The translations under genes were made by a program, and so were the position numbers. The notes under the pieces were generated by a model. The model saw only the letters and a program-made list of their open reading frames with translations, was not told the DNA's origin and made no database searches. A stretch of DNA of 34,165 nucleotides from an uncultured Erysipelotrichaceae bacterium (lineage in GTDB: Bacteria; Bacillota_I; Bacilli_A; RFN20; CAG-826), in assembly GCA_900314585.1 (NCBI GenBank), contig OMVV01000004.1:1-34165 (forward strand). The letters run 5' to 3'. Position 1 is the first letter of the stretch, and every line of letters starts with the position of its first letter. This document shows, one piece after another, positions 1 through 8,613 of the stretch.

Positions 1-25
1 AATTGAAGCTAAAATCTCTATTTTT

Positions 26-53
26 AAAAAAAGCAAAGCTTTTGCTTCTTTTT
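26..53 (+). terminator. Intrinsic terminator upstream of holA
   Basis: The arms AAGCAAA (31-37) and TTTGCTT (41-47) form a 7-bp stem around a 3-nt loop. An A-run lies on the left (26-30) and a T-rich run on the right (48-53), so it could work in both directions. It probably ends transcription of the gene left of the window and isolates holA. Confidence 0.6.
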
Positions 54-92
54 GTCGTATCTTTTTATAAAAATTTATAAGATAATAGTTGT
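52..92 (+). promoter_or_regulatory. Probable holA promoter with very short leader
   Basis: TTGTCG (52-57), an 18-bp spacer and TATAAG (76-81) resemble a vegetative promoter; GATAAT (81-86) is an alternative -10 box. With either, transcription would start within about 5 nt of the ATG at 93. No Shine-Dalgarno sequence is visible. The -35 is weak. Confidence 0.4.
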
Positions 93-1043
93 ATGAATTA
101 CATCCTTTATGGCGAACAATATCCGATGATCAAGAAACGCCTTAAGAAAATCTTATCTGAAAGATTAGGCGAGATTGATGATTTTAATGTTGCGAAATTC
201 GAATTTTCAAATGAAAACATCGATGAAATTTGCGATGAGGCTAGCATGCTTCCTTTAGGATATGACTCTAAAGCGGTGGTCATCGATAAAGCAATATTCC
301 TAGAGCCAAAAGGAAACAAGGAAGCGAACGAAAAATTCCTCACTTTGCTAAAAAACAATGATGAATCAATCAATGTTATCTTCATTCTTAGAAGTGAAAA
401 TCTAGACTCGAAAAATGAAATTGTTTCTTTTATTAAAGAAAATGGCCAAATCTTTGAGTTTTTAAATCTCAAAAAGGAAGAATGGCCAATCTATATTAAG
501 AAGTATTTCAAAGATCGCAACGTTGAAATTGAACCAAACGCGATTAATGAGCTCGCTTTAAGAGTGGATGGTGATTTAACTAGATTCATTAATGAAGCCG
601 AGAAACTTTGTCTATATAAAGATCATTTAACTCTCACTGATATCACCCTGATGGTAGCGAAACCTCTTGAAGATGACGCTTTTCAAATCACAAATGCCCT
701 TTATCGAGGCGATAATGCAGCGGCCTTATCAATTTACCGAGACATATGTTTACAAGGCTCAAATGCGACGGACGGCCTGATTCCAATGCTTGGATCATCT
801 TTCCGTTTTGCTTCTCAAGTCTTGTTCCTATCTTCCCAAGGCTTAGACGCGAAAGAAATTGCAAAGCAATTAAATGCGAATGAGTACCGTGTGAGCATCA
901 CTTTAAGAAATGGTCGACGCTTCTCAAGAAGGCAAATCGCTCACGCGTTAGACGACTTATATTACCTTGATTACCAAATAAAAAGCGGTCAGATTAACCG
1001 CTTCTATGGTTTAGAATTATTTTTAATTAATTTTCCAAACTAA
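93..1043 (+). CDS. holA: DNA polymerase III subunit delta
   Basis: The 316-residue protein has the size and sequence character of HolA, the clamp-loader delta subunit, which opens the DnaN sliding clamp so that the gamma complex can load it on primed DNA. Family features are the start MNYILYGEQYPMIKKRL, the middle-domain stretch LALRVDGDLTRFINEAEKL, and the C-terminal helical domain near residues 210-316. As expected for delta, there is no Walker A motif. It converges on rpsT and their stop codons abut with no spacer, the same pairing as yqeN-rpsT in Bacillus. ATG 93 is chosen because the reading frame has no better upstream start and the promoter lies directly before it. Confidence 0.93.
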   Translation: MNYILYGEQYPMIKKRLKKILSERLGEIDDFNVAKFEFSNENIDEICDEASMLPLGYDSKAVVIDKAIFLEPKGNKEANEKFLTLLKNNDESINVIFILRSENLDSKNEIVSFIKENGQIFEFLNLKKEEWPIYIKKYFKDRNVEIEPNAINELALRVDGDLTRFINEAEKLCLYKDHLTLTDITLMVAKPLEDDAFQITNALYRGDNAAALSIYRDICLQGSNATDGLIPMLGSSFRFASQVLFLSSQGLDAKEIAKQLNANEYRVSITLRNGRRFSRRQIAHALDDLYYLDYQIKSGQINRFYGLELFLINFPN

Positions 1044-1310
1044 TTATTTAGCTAAAGAATTCACTAATTTGCTGAGGCTTGATTTTTTACGTGCAGCAGT
1101 GTTGCGAGCATAGACACCAGCGGTGACGCTCTTATCAATTAATTTAATTGCAACTTTTAATTCTGCTTTAGCAGCTTCAACGTCTTTCTTTTCGCAAGCA
1201 ACGCGAACTTTCTTGGCTTGGGTAGCGATGCGGCTACGATAAGCGACGTTGCGTTGACGAGCTTTTTCATTAGTTTGAATTCTTTTGATTTGGGATTTGA
1301 TTTGCGCCAT
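1044..1310 (-). CDS. rpsT: 30S ribosomal protein S20
   Basis: This 88-residue basic helical protein begins MAQIKSQIKRIQTNEKARQRN and contains the conserved stretch AGVYARNTAARKKSSLSK, both typical of S20, which binds the 5' domain of 16S rRNA during 30S assembly. The length is normal. A clear Shine-Dalgarno (AGAGGT on the minus strand, near 1318-1323) precedes the ATG. It has its own promoter in the gap to the adenylation gene. Its stop codon directly abuts that of holA on the other strand, so no terminator lies between the two. Confidence 0.95.
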   Translation of the reverse strand: MAQIKSQIKRIQTNEKARQRNVAYRSRIATQAKKVRVACEKKDVEAAKAELKVAIKLIDKSVTAGVYARNTAARKKSSLSKLVNSLAK

Positions 1311-1376
1311 TTTTGTTTACCTCTTGTAAAAATGTTCGTTCATAAGTTTATCAAACTTACAAATTATACACAATTA
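1311..1376 (-). promoter_or_regulatory. rpsT promoter and leader
   Basis: On the minus strand a consensus TATAAT occupies 1363-1368; no good -35 is visible 17 bp upstream. The leader contains a perfect inverted repeat, AAGTTT-GAT-AAACTT (around 1344-1358), and then the Shine-Dalgarno. The hairpin could take part in S20 autoregulation, but that is speculative. Confidence 0.5.
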
Positions 1377-3380
1377 TTATTTGGATTTTTTGACTCCTTT
1401 TAGGATTAAAACTTCTTCAGTAAAATCATTTACTGATGTTAGTTTAGCGTACTTTTCTTCTGGAATCTTAATTTCAAAGGCTTCATCGATATAGTTGATG
1501 AGTTCGATGTAAGACATTGAGTCGCCACCTAAATCGTTGATCCAGTGATCATCATCACCAATCTTGATAGCGGGAAGGAATAAAGTTTTCGCGAAGAGAT
1601 TACGAATTTTCTCAATGATTGGTTCGACATCTTCTTTCTTGTAACCGCTGAAATCTTTGATTTCTTTCTTTTCATCAAAGCCGATAAAGGCTTTCTTTTT
1701 AATCTTGATGAGTTCACGAACTTGGAAACGTTTGACTTTCATTGACGCAGTTAAAGGAAGTTTTTCCTTTGCGACATAGAAATCTTGAACACGTTTTTCG
1801 TTAGATAAGGAAGCATTGATTCTATCAATCTCTTCTTTCATCTTTTTAAGTTTTTCATCATCGACATCGTTGGTGATTTCAAAGATAGCGGTGATGGATT
1901 CGTGTTGAGATTTACCTTTCTTCACACCGATGACGCAGACATTGCTGACGCCTGGGATTTCTTTAAAGTAATCTTCGATTTCATCAGGATAAATGTTTTC
2001 ACCATTCTCATTGATGATGATATCTTTGATACGACCTTTAATGTAGTAGAAGCCGGTTTCATCTTTGGATGCGATATCACCTGTAGGCATAAAACCATCG
2101 ATTAATTCTGGAGTTTGTTCGACATCATTGATGATTTCAATCTTGTGGGTGATATCGGATTTAATCATAAGTTCACCGACATTTGGATGAAGTTTGGTGG
2201 TGTTTCTTAATTTGAATTCAACTCCGTGGAGTGGTTTACCAATTGAACCTTTGAGACGATATTCAACTTTTGGTGAGAGTTCCACGCTGACAACGCCAGC
2301 TTCAGTCATACCATAACCATTATATAATGGATATCCGATACCATTGATGATGTTCATTGTTTCAGCAGAGATGTATCCGCCACCAGAAATACAGTAACGA
2401 ATTTTCTTACCTAAGAGCTGGCTTTGGACAACACCTAAGGCAATTGCGGATGCGCCTTGTCCAGCCATGACGTTATTGATTTTGTGCGTATTGAAAGCGA
2501 TCATCTTGGAAAGGATGTCAGCTTTCTTTGGTCCTTCTAAATCCGCTTTGCGGATAAGGCCTTGAGCGAGCGAATCCCAGAATAAAGGCACGCTATAAAC
2601 GTGGGTGACGCCACAACGTTGGCAGGTAGTGAAGACTTCAGTTGGTGATAAATCTTTAACAAAAACTATGTTTTTGCCATAGAATGTGTACCAAAGGAAG
2701 ACCGCCACAAAACCAAAGATATGGTGGAATGGGATGATTGCAGCGATATTGATTTCGCCTGGATACATGATGTCGTTAGTGGTGTCTGGCATATCTAAGC
2801 TAGCAGCGATTTGATGACAGAGATTTGCACCATCAAAGACCATTAATTTGACATTGCCGGTGGTGCCACTGGAGCAGAAGATAACTTCGTTAGCCCATGT
2901 AACCGGGAACTTGTAGTTAACTTTGATATCATCTAACGCGCCAACATTAACGGTTGGGATCTCGTAGGAGAAGATTTCTCCAGTAACGATACCTTTTGCT
3001 TGTGATTCTCTTAAAAGAGTTTCAGTATTCTCTTTAGGGAGTTTCGCATCGATTAAGAATGGAATATAACCATTCATTAAAATACCCCAGAAAAGGCGTG
3101 GCCAATCAGGGCAGTTTTTAAGTTTAAGAGCGACGACCGAATTCTTTGGAAGTTCGCTTAACTTTTGGTTGAGTTTGGAAGCTGTTTCGAAACATAATGT
3201 ACGGTAGTTCTTATATTTATAAGAAACAATCTTTCCTTTTTCATTGATGTATGTGATAGCAGTTTCTTTAGCGTGTTGGGTTGTTGCGGCTAAATAGATT
3301 TCCTGCATTGTTTTTGATGTTTTTAATAAATTTGCAGCAGATTCATAGAACTTTCTGACTTGCTTATTATCCTGGTACAT
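1377..3380 (-). CDS. AMP-forming adenylation enzyme fused to a carrier protein domain
   Basis: This 667-residue protein has two parts. Residues 1-560 form an ANL-superfamily adenylating enzyme: SSGTTGNVK (170-178, phosphate-binding loop), YGMTE (356-360), TGDIA (433-437), GRIKD (449-453) and a C-terminal lysine region SMKVKR (546-551). Residues 585-667 form a carrier domain with LGGDSMS; Ser621 is the expected phosphopantetheine attachment site. The enzyme should activate a carboxylic acid as an acyl-adenylate and load it onto its own carrier arm. The substrate (fatty, aryl or amino acid) cannot be read from the sequence. There is no condensation, thioesterase or reductase domain, so the acceptor must be another protein. 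The start has a strong GGAGGT. It is transcribed divergently from fmt. Confidence 0.85.
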   Translation of the reverse strand: MYQDNKQVRKFYESAANLLKTSKTMQEIYLAATTQHAKETAITYINEKGKIVSYKYKNYRTLCFETASKLNQKLSELPKNSVVALKLKNCPDWPRLFWGILMNGYIPFLIDAKLPKENTETLLRESQAKGIVTGEIFSYEIPTVNVGALDDIKVNYKFPVTWANEVIFCSSGTTGNVKLMVFDGANLCHQIAASLDMPDTTNDIMYPGEINIAAIIPFHHIFGFVAVFLWYTFYGKNIVFVKDLSPTEVFTTCQRCGVTHVYSVPLFWDSLAQGLIRKADLEGPKKADILSKMIAFNTHKINNVMAGQGASAIALGVVQSQLLGKKIRYCISGGGYISAETMNIINGIGYPLYNGYGMTEAGVVSVELSPKVEYRLKGSIGKPLHGVEFKLRNTTKLHPNVGELMIKSDITHKIEIINDVEQTPELIDGFMPTGDIASKDETGFYYIKGRIKDIIINENGENIYPDEIEDYFKEIPGVSNVCVIGVKKGKSQHESITAIFEITNDVDDEKLKKMKEEIDRINASLSNEKRVQDFYVAKEKLPLTASMKVKRFQVRELIKIKKKAFIGFDEKKEIKDFSGYKKEDVEPIIEKIRNLFAKTLFLPAIKIGDDDHWINDLGGDSMSYIELINYIDEAFEIKIPEEKYAKLTSVNDFTEEVLILKGVKKSK

Positions 3381-3400
3381 AAATTGACCTCCAGTTTTCT

Positions 3401-3429
3401 AATATATCAAATTCTGTCATGATTGAAAA
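3401..3429 (-). promoter_or_regulatory. Promoter of the adenylation/carrier gene
   Basis: On the minus strand TTTTCA (3424-3429), a 17-bp spacer and TATATT (3401-3406) precede the Shine-Dalgarno GGAGGT and ATG 3380. The -35 lies on almost the same bases as the fmt -35 on the other strand. Confidence 0.6.
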
Positions 3430-3458
3430 TCATTAAATCTAACTTTATAATTTAGGAC
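3423..3458 (+). promoter_or_regulatory. fmt promoter, leaderless layout
   Basis: TTGAAA (3423-3428), a 17-bp spacer and a perfect TATAAT (3446-3451) are followed by only 7 nt before ATG 3459. The expected transcription start is 3458 or 3459, so the mRNA should begin at or 1 nt before the start codon. No Shine-Dalgarno site exists. Confidence 0.8.
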
Positions 3459-4394
3459 ATGAAGTCCTTATCAAATTACCGCATTGTTTATATGGGCACT
3501 CCAAGAATGAGTGCTGAAATCTTAGAATCTCTGATTCAAGATGGTTTTAACATTGTCGCGGTGATCGCTCAAGAAGATAAGCCACAAGGCCGCAAGGCAA
3601 TCTTACAAAAAGTTCCAACAAAGGTTGTTGCGGAAAAATACAATATTCCAGTTTATCAACCGCATCGTATCCGTAAGGAATATGAATTTGTTAAGGATCT
3701 TAAACCTGACTTAATTATCACAATGGCCTATGGCCAAATTGTTCCACAAGGTCTTTTAGATATTCCTTCCAAGGGATGTTTGAACATCCATGGTTCTATT
3801 CTTCCAAAATATCGTGGTGCTGCGCCAATCCAAAGAGCAATCATTAATGGTGAAACCAAAACCGGTGTCACCTTGATGGAAATGATCGATAAGATGGACG
3901 CTGGCAAAATGTTTGCCTTTGAAGAATGCGAAATCAGCAGTGAAGATAACTACACTTCACTATGTGAAAAGATTGTTGAATGCGGAAAATCTATTCTCAA
4001 AAAGAATTTAGTTAACTATCTTGAAGGAAAACTTCCTGGCGAAGTTCAAGATGAAAATAAAGTCACTTTTGCTGATAAAATTAGCCCAGAAGATGAAAAA
4101 TTAGATTTATCTAAACCAACAAATCTATTCCTAAATTGGGTTCGCGGTTTAAGCGATGAACCTGGTGGATATGTCTACCTCAACAATTTGAAATTCAAGA
4201 TATTTAAAGCCCATCCTTATTCTAAGGAAGTTAATAAAGCAGTGGGCACCTTGTCCATTTCTAAGAACGTGATCGTGCAACTATGCGATGGAGAGATTGA
4301 ACTTGATGAAGTCCAACTCGAAAGCAAAAAGAGAATGGATGCAAAAAGTTTTGCCAACGGCAACCGTCCACTCGATGGCGTAATTCTTAAATAA
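3459..4394 (+). CDS. fmt: Methionyl-tRNA formyltransferase
   Basis: The 311-residue protein formylates initiator Met-tRNA using 10-formyl-tetrahydrofolate. The N-terminal Rossmann domain starts YRIVYMGTPRMSAEIL. The catalytic segment NIHGSILPKYRGAAP carries Asn109 and His111, and Asp147 sits in IDKMDAGKM; these are the family's catalytic triad. The C-terminal OB-like domain spans roughly 205-311 and ends in NGNRPLDG. In many bacteria fmt follows def in an operon; here def is absent and fmt has its own leaderless promoter. A nuclease-helicase gene follows after 17 nt. Confidence 0.96.
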   Translation: MKSLSNYRIVYMGTPRMSAEILESLIQDGFNIVAVIAQEDKPQGRKAILQKVPTKVVAEKYNIPVYQPHRIRKEYEFVKDLKPDLIITMAYGQIVPQGLLDIPSKGCLNIHGSILPKYRGAAPIQRAIINGETKTGVTLMEMIDKMDAGKMFAFEECEISSEDNYTSLCEKIVECGKSILKKNLVNYLEGKLPGEVQDENKVTFADKISPEDEKLDLSKPTNLFLNWVRGLSDEPGGYVYLNNLKFKIFKAHPYSKEVNKAVGTLSISKNVIVQLCDGEIELDEVQLESKKRMDAKSFANGNRPLDGVILK

Positions 4395-4409
4395 TTAACA
4401 TTTGTTAAT
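4394..4409. repeat. Perfect inverted repeat before the helicase gene
   Basis: ATTAACA (4394-4400), two bases, then TGTTAAT (4403-4409) is a perfect 7+2+7 palindrome. It starts at the last base of fmt and ends 2 nt before the next ATG. There is no U-run after it, so it is not a terminator. It could be an operator or an RNA hairpin affecting translation. Confidence 0.5.
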
Positions 4410-4411
4410 GT

Positions 4412-6745
4412 ATGGAAAAATATTTATCTTTGTCTGTCCATCAACTTGTCGACTTTCTTTTAAGAACCGGTGATATTGATAACCGAATCTTTAATAAGAC
4501 CACGATGAGTGAAGGCACAAAGATTCATGCCTTCTATCAATCCAAACAAAACAGGGATTATATTGCTGAATATTACCTCAAAGAACTCTTCCATGTTGAT
4601 GGCTTTTCAATTGACCTTGATGGTAGGGCTGATGGAGTGATCATTTCCGACAACGGTGCGACCATTGATGAAATCAAATCTACTATTTCTCCACTAGATG
4701 AGTACTACGAAGAACACAAGGAATGGCACCTTGGACAAGCTAAATGTTATGCCTTAATGTACGCTCATCTAAACAAGCTCGACAAGATGGATATCCAACT
4801 CACATACATCCATCAAATCGACAACACGAGAATGTACAAAAAGTTCTCATACTTAACAAGCGAACTTGAAGAATATGTTACTAAATTAATCAAAGATTAC
4901 CTTGAATTTTATAAATTGATCTTCGAAAGAACTGAAAAGCGAAATGAATCTGCAAAGAACTTAAAGTTCCCATTTCATAGTTTTCGAAAAGGACAAAAAG
5001 AATTATCTAAATATGCCTATGGCATCTCTAAGAGTGGTGGCCTGCTTTTTGTCGAAGCACCTACCGGCATTGGTAAAACAATGTCAACTCTTTATCCATT
5101 TGCGAAGTCATTTGCAGATGATGAAAATGAAAAGATATTTTATCTTACCGCCAAAAACTCTGGTCGAATTACAGCCTTTGAAGCGACAAAGCTTCTTTTA
5201 GAAGAAGGTCTTTACGCCTCGGCAATTATGATTACTGCGAAAGACAAGATTTGTTTTTGCCCTGGTAAGAGCTGCAATCCAGATGAATGCCCATTTGCGA
5301 AGGATTATTACACTCATATCCGTAAAGCCTTAATTGATTCAATTAAAGAATACAATTTATTCACTCCTGAACTTATTTGTGACATCGCTAAGCATTATGC
5401 CATCTGTCCGTTTGAATTCTCTTTAGATTTATCTTTGTACGCAGACATTATTGTCTGTGACTATAACTACATGTTTGATCCAATGGTGTATCTAAAGCGA
5501 TATTTTGATGAAGACGCATCAAAGATGATTGTCCTAATTGATGAGGCTCATAACCTTGTTGATCGTGGTAGAGAGATGTATTCAGCTTCTTTTGATTCAT
5601 ATTCTTTTAAGAAAGCCAAGAAAGCAGTTAGACATCTTGAACATAAGAAAATCAAGAACGCCACTAAGCGAATAACAAAGTTATTTAGTTCGTTTGAAGA
5701 TCTTCCTGAAGGTGAAACAATCATTCCGTATCTTGATGATAAAGATGTCGCTGGACTTAATGCGTACTTACTCGCATCCAGTGATGTTAATAAACATCAT
5801 CATGAATATGTGAATGAAGATTTCACCAATTTCTTCTTTGATCTCAATAAATTCGTCAAACTCTACGAACTGTATGACTCCTCATTTACTCTATTTGTCA
5901 CAAAAACGGCCTCAGGAGAGAAGAAAATATCTCTTTATTGCCTTGACCCAAGAGACCAACTTAAGACGTCTTTAAACAAGGTAAAATCAAAGATTATTTT
6001 CTCAGCGACCCTTTCACCATCTGAATACTATATCGATTTACTTGGTGGCAATAAGTCTGATCCATTACTTAGACTTCCATCTCCATTTCCAAAGGAAAAT
6101 CTCGATTTAATGGTCGCTCCAACAGTGTCGATTCGTTATAAGAACAGAGAGCAAACTCTCGAAGAGGTTTCTCGATATATCAAAACGCTTATAAGCGGTA
6201 AGGTTGGCAACTACTTTGTTTATGTTCCAAGCTATGAATACTTAGAAAAGTTAACACCTTATCTTTATGATAAAGACATCAATCTTATCATCCAAGAACG
6301 CGATATGAACGAGCTTGACAAGAACCAATTCTTAGCTTGCTTTGTCGATAAGCCAAAGAAGACGACGGTTGGTATCGCAGTTGTTGGCGGCGCCTTTGGC
6401 GAAGGTATCGATTTAGTTAGTGAACGTCTTATTGGTGTGGTTGTCGTAGGGGTTGGTTTACCACAAATCTGTTTTGAACGAAATTTAATTCGCAAATACT
6501 TTGATGAGAAGCTTCAAAAAGGATATTCATATTCCTATTTAAACCCAGGTCTTAACAAAGTTATGCAAGCGGTTGGTCGTGTCATCCGAAGCGAATCTGA
6601 TCGTGGAGTTGCTCTTTTAATTGATGACCGTTATTTGTCGAAGACATATAAAGATCTCTTTAGTGACAAATGGTCGCATTATAAAGTTGTGACTTCGATA
6701 AAAGATGTGCAAGAGGAAGTTGAAAACTTCTGGAATAAAAAATAG
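4412..6745 (+). CDS. XPD/DinG-like helicase with N-terminal PD-(D/E)xK nuclease-like domain
   Basis: In this 777-residue protein, residues 1-180 resemble a RecB/Cas4-type nuclease: Asp74 in GRADGVI, then Glu87 and Lys89 in IDEIKST, and a QAKCYALMY segment (109-117). The rest is a superfamily 2 helicase of the Rad3/XPD/DinG group: Walker A APTGIGKT (216-223), DEAH at 377-380, and motif VI near the C-terminus ([14 protein letters not shown]). Cys281, 283, 288, 293 and 332 lie between Walker A and DEAH, where XPD proteins hold a 4Fe-4S cluster. A role in DNA repair or recombination is likely. It follows fmt after 17 nt and has no Shine-Dalgarno; its end carries the lepA promoter. Confidence 0.85.
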   Translation: MEKYLSLSVHQLVDFLLRTGDIDNRIFNKTTMSEGTKIHAFYQSKQNRDYIAEYYLKELFHVDGFSIDLDGRADGVIISDNGATIDEIKSTISPLDEYYEEHKEWHLGQAKCYALMYAHLNKLDKMDIQLTYIHQIDNTRMYKKFSYLTSELEEYVTKLIKDYLEFYKLIFERTEKRNESAKNLKFPFHSFRKGQKELSKYAYGISKSGGLLFVEAPTGIGKTMSTLYPFAKSFADDENEKIFYLTAKNSGRITAFEATKLLLEEGLYASAIMITAKDKICFCPGKSCNPDECPFAKDYYTHIRKALIDSIKEYNLFTPELICDIAKHYAICPFEFSLDLSLYADIIVCDYNYMFDPMVYLKRYFDEDASKMIVLIDEAHNLVDRGREMYSASFDSYSFKKAKKAVRHLEHKKIKNATKRITKLFSSFEDLPEGETIIPYLDDKDVAGLNAYLLASSDVNKHHHEYVNEDFTNFFFDLNKFVKLYELYDSSFTLFVTKTASGEKKISLYCLDPRDQLKTSLNKVKSKIIFSATLSPSEYYIDLLGGNKSDPLLRLPSPFPKENLDLMVAPTVSIRYKNREQTLEEVSRYIKTLISGKVGNYFVYVPSYEYLEKLTPYLYDKDINLIIQERDMNELDKNQFLACFVDKPKKTTVGIAVVGGAFGEGIDLVSERLIGVVVVGVGLPQICFERNLIRKYFDEKLQKGYSYSYLNPGLNKVMQAVGRVIRSESDRGVALLIDDRYLSKTYKDLFSDKWSHYKVVTSIKDVQEEVENFWNKK

Positions 6746-6755
6746 AATATTGTTT
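6720..6755 (+). promoter_or_regulatory. lepA promoter, leaderless layout
   Basis: TTGAAA (6720-6725), a 17-bp spacer and TAGAAT (6743-6748) are followed by 7 nt and ATG 6756. The hexamer, spacer and ATG distances are identical to those of fmt. The first three bases of the -10 box are the stop codon of the upstream helicase gene. No Shine-Dalgarno site exists. Confidence 0.75.
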
Positions 6756-8567
6756 ATGAATTTTGATAAATCCCACATTCGAAATTTCTCAATCATCGCG
6801 CATATTGATCATGGCAAATCAACTTTAGCGGATCGTATTTTAGAGTTGACCGAAACAATCTCTAAAAGAGAAATGAAAGATCAATATCTTGATTCGATGG
6901 ATCTAGAAAGAGAACGTGGAATCACTATCAAACTAAATGCAGTTACAATCAAATATCATTCTTTGAATGGAGAGGATTATTTATTTAACCTCATAGACAC
7001 TCCGGGGCATGTCGACTTCACATACGAAGTATCGCGTTCCCTTGCAGCGTGTGAAGGTTGTTTATTAGTCGTGGACGCCACTCAAGGAGTTGAAGCCCAA
7101 ACTCTCGCTAATGTTTATTTAGCAGTGGACAACAATCTTGAAATTGTTCCAGTTATCAATAAAATTGATCTTCCAAGTGCCATGCCTGATTTTGTTAAAG
7201 GCGAAATCGAAAGCCGTATTGGTATTCCTGCTGATAATGCGTGCCTTGTGTCTGCGAAAACTGGTGAAGGCATCCAAGACGTCTTAGAGGCAGTGGTTAA
7301 ATATATTCCTGCGCCAACTGGAGATGATAACAAGCCTTTACAGGCTTTAATCTTTGATTCTTACTACGATTCATATCGAGGAGTCGTTGTTTTAATCTGT
7401 GTTAAAAACGGTAAAGTCAAAGTTGGTGACACCATTAAACTAATGGCTGCCAATAAAGAATACTTAGTAACCGAAGTTGGTATTAGAACTCCAAAGGAGT
7501 TAAAGAAGAACGAATTATGCGCTGGCGAAGTTGGTTTCTTAGCTGCCCAAATCAAAGACATCAAAGATGTTGTGCCAGGTGAGACAATTACTTTGAGTAA
7601 TAATCCTTGTAAAGAGGCTCTTCCTGGATACCGCAAGATGAACCCAATGGTCTACTGTGGTTTATACCCAGTCGATTCGAAGAAATTCGTTGATTTAAAA
7701 GATGCTTTAGAGAAACTATCTCTAAATGACTCATCACTTGTCTTTGAAGCTGAGACCAGCCAAGCTTTAGGCTTTGGTTTTAGATGTGGCTTCCTTGGCT
7801 TACTTCATATGGATGTTGTTCAAGAAAGACTTGAAAGGGAATATAACCTTGATCTGATCTTGACCGCACCAAGTGTTATTTACCATATCATCCTTTTTAA
7901 AGGTGATATGATTGAACTTGATAACCCATCAAAACTTCCTGATATTACAACCATCAAAGAGATTGAAGAACCATATGTTAAAGCTTCAATCATGACTCCA
8001 AAGGAGTTTGTTGGTCCGGTTATGGAACTTTGTCAGAACCGTCGAGGCATCTATATTGATCTACAATATTTTGATGACACAAGAATGGTTATAACCTATG
8101 AACTTCCTTTAGCCGAAATTGTTTACAATTTCTTTGATAAACTTAAAAGCTACTCTAAAGGCTATGCAAGCTTTGACTACGAATATAGTGGTTATCGTGC
8201 TGGTAACTTAGCAAAGATGGATATTCTCCTTAACGGAGAAGTTATCGATGCTTTATCAACAATCGTCCATCGCTCAACCGCATATGAACGTGGAAGCGTA
8301 GTTGTTCGCAAGCTCAAAGAGATTATTCCAAGACAACAATTTGAAGTCCCAGTTCAGGCTGCCATAAATGGCAAGATCATCGCTAGAGCGGATATTAAGG
8401 CCGTTCGTAAAGACGTCTTAGCCAAATGTTATGGTGGTGATATTTCTAGAAAACGCAAATTGCTTGAAAAGCAAAAAGAAGGTAAAAAGCGTATGAAGGC
8501 CATTGGATCAGTTGAAGTTCCACAAGAAGCTTTCATGAGTGTATTATCAATCGACGACGAAAATTAG
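6756..8567 (+). CDS. lepA: Elongation factor 4 (back-translocating GTPase)
   Basis: This 603-residue translational GTPase of the LepA/EF4 family acts on stalled or maturing ribosomes. The motifs are AHIDHGKS (15-22, G1), DTPGHVDF (81-88, G3) and NKID (135-138, G4). The family-specific segment [16 protein letters not shown] and the LepA C-terminal domain with [18 protein letters not shown] are present. ATG 6756 is chosen over an in-frame ATG at 6705 because the latter lies inside the helicase gene and adds 17 residues foreign to the family, and because the promoter fits 6756. In Bacillus lepA lies next to hemW and hrcA, as here apart from inserted genes. Confidence 0.96.
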   Translation: MNFDKSHIRNFSIIAHIDHGKSTLADRILELTETISKREMKDQYLDSMDLERERGITIKLNAVTIKYHSLNGEDYLFNLIDTPGHVDFTYEVSRSLAACEGCLLVVDATQGVEAQTLANVYLAVDNNLEIVPVINKIDLPSAMPDFVKGEIESRIGIPADNACLVSAKTGEGIQDVLEAVVKYIPAPTGDDNKPLQALIFDSYYDSYRGVVVLICVKNGKVKVGDTIKLMAANKEYLVTEVGIRTPKELKKNELCAGEVGFLAAQIKDIKDVVPGETITLSNNPCKEALPGYRKMNPMVYCGLYPVDSKKFVDLKDALEKLSLNDSSLVFEAETSQALGFGFRCGFLGLLHMDVVQERLEREYNLDLILTAPSVIYHIILFKGDMIELDNPSKLPDITTIKEIEEPYVKASIMTPKEFVGPVMELCQNRRGIYIDLQYFDDTRMVITYELPLAEIVYNFFDKLKSYSKGYASFDYEYSGYRAGNLAKMDILLNGEVIDALSTIVHRSTAYERGSVVVRKLKEIIPRQQFEVPVQAAINGKIIARADIKAVRKDVLAKCYGGDISRKRKLLEKQKEGKKRMKAIGSVEVPQEAFMSVLSIDDEN

Positions 8568-8579
8568 TTAAGTCGTTAT

Positions 8580-8613
8580 TTAGTAAAAAATTAGTAGTTT
8601 TATATTGTAATAT
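8580..8613 (+). promoter_or_regulatory. Promoter of the Fic-like gene with a TTAGTA direct repeat
   Basis: TTAGTA occurs at 8580-8585 and again at 8591-8596, an 11-bp period. GTTT and a -10 box TATATT (8601-8606) follow. The same arrangement precedes dnaG at 27729-27755. From TATATT the expected start of transcription is near 8613, directly before an in-frame ATT. Confidence 0.55.
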
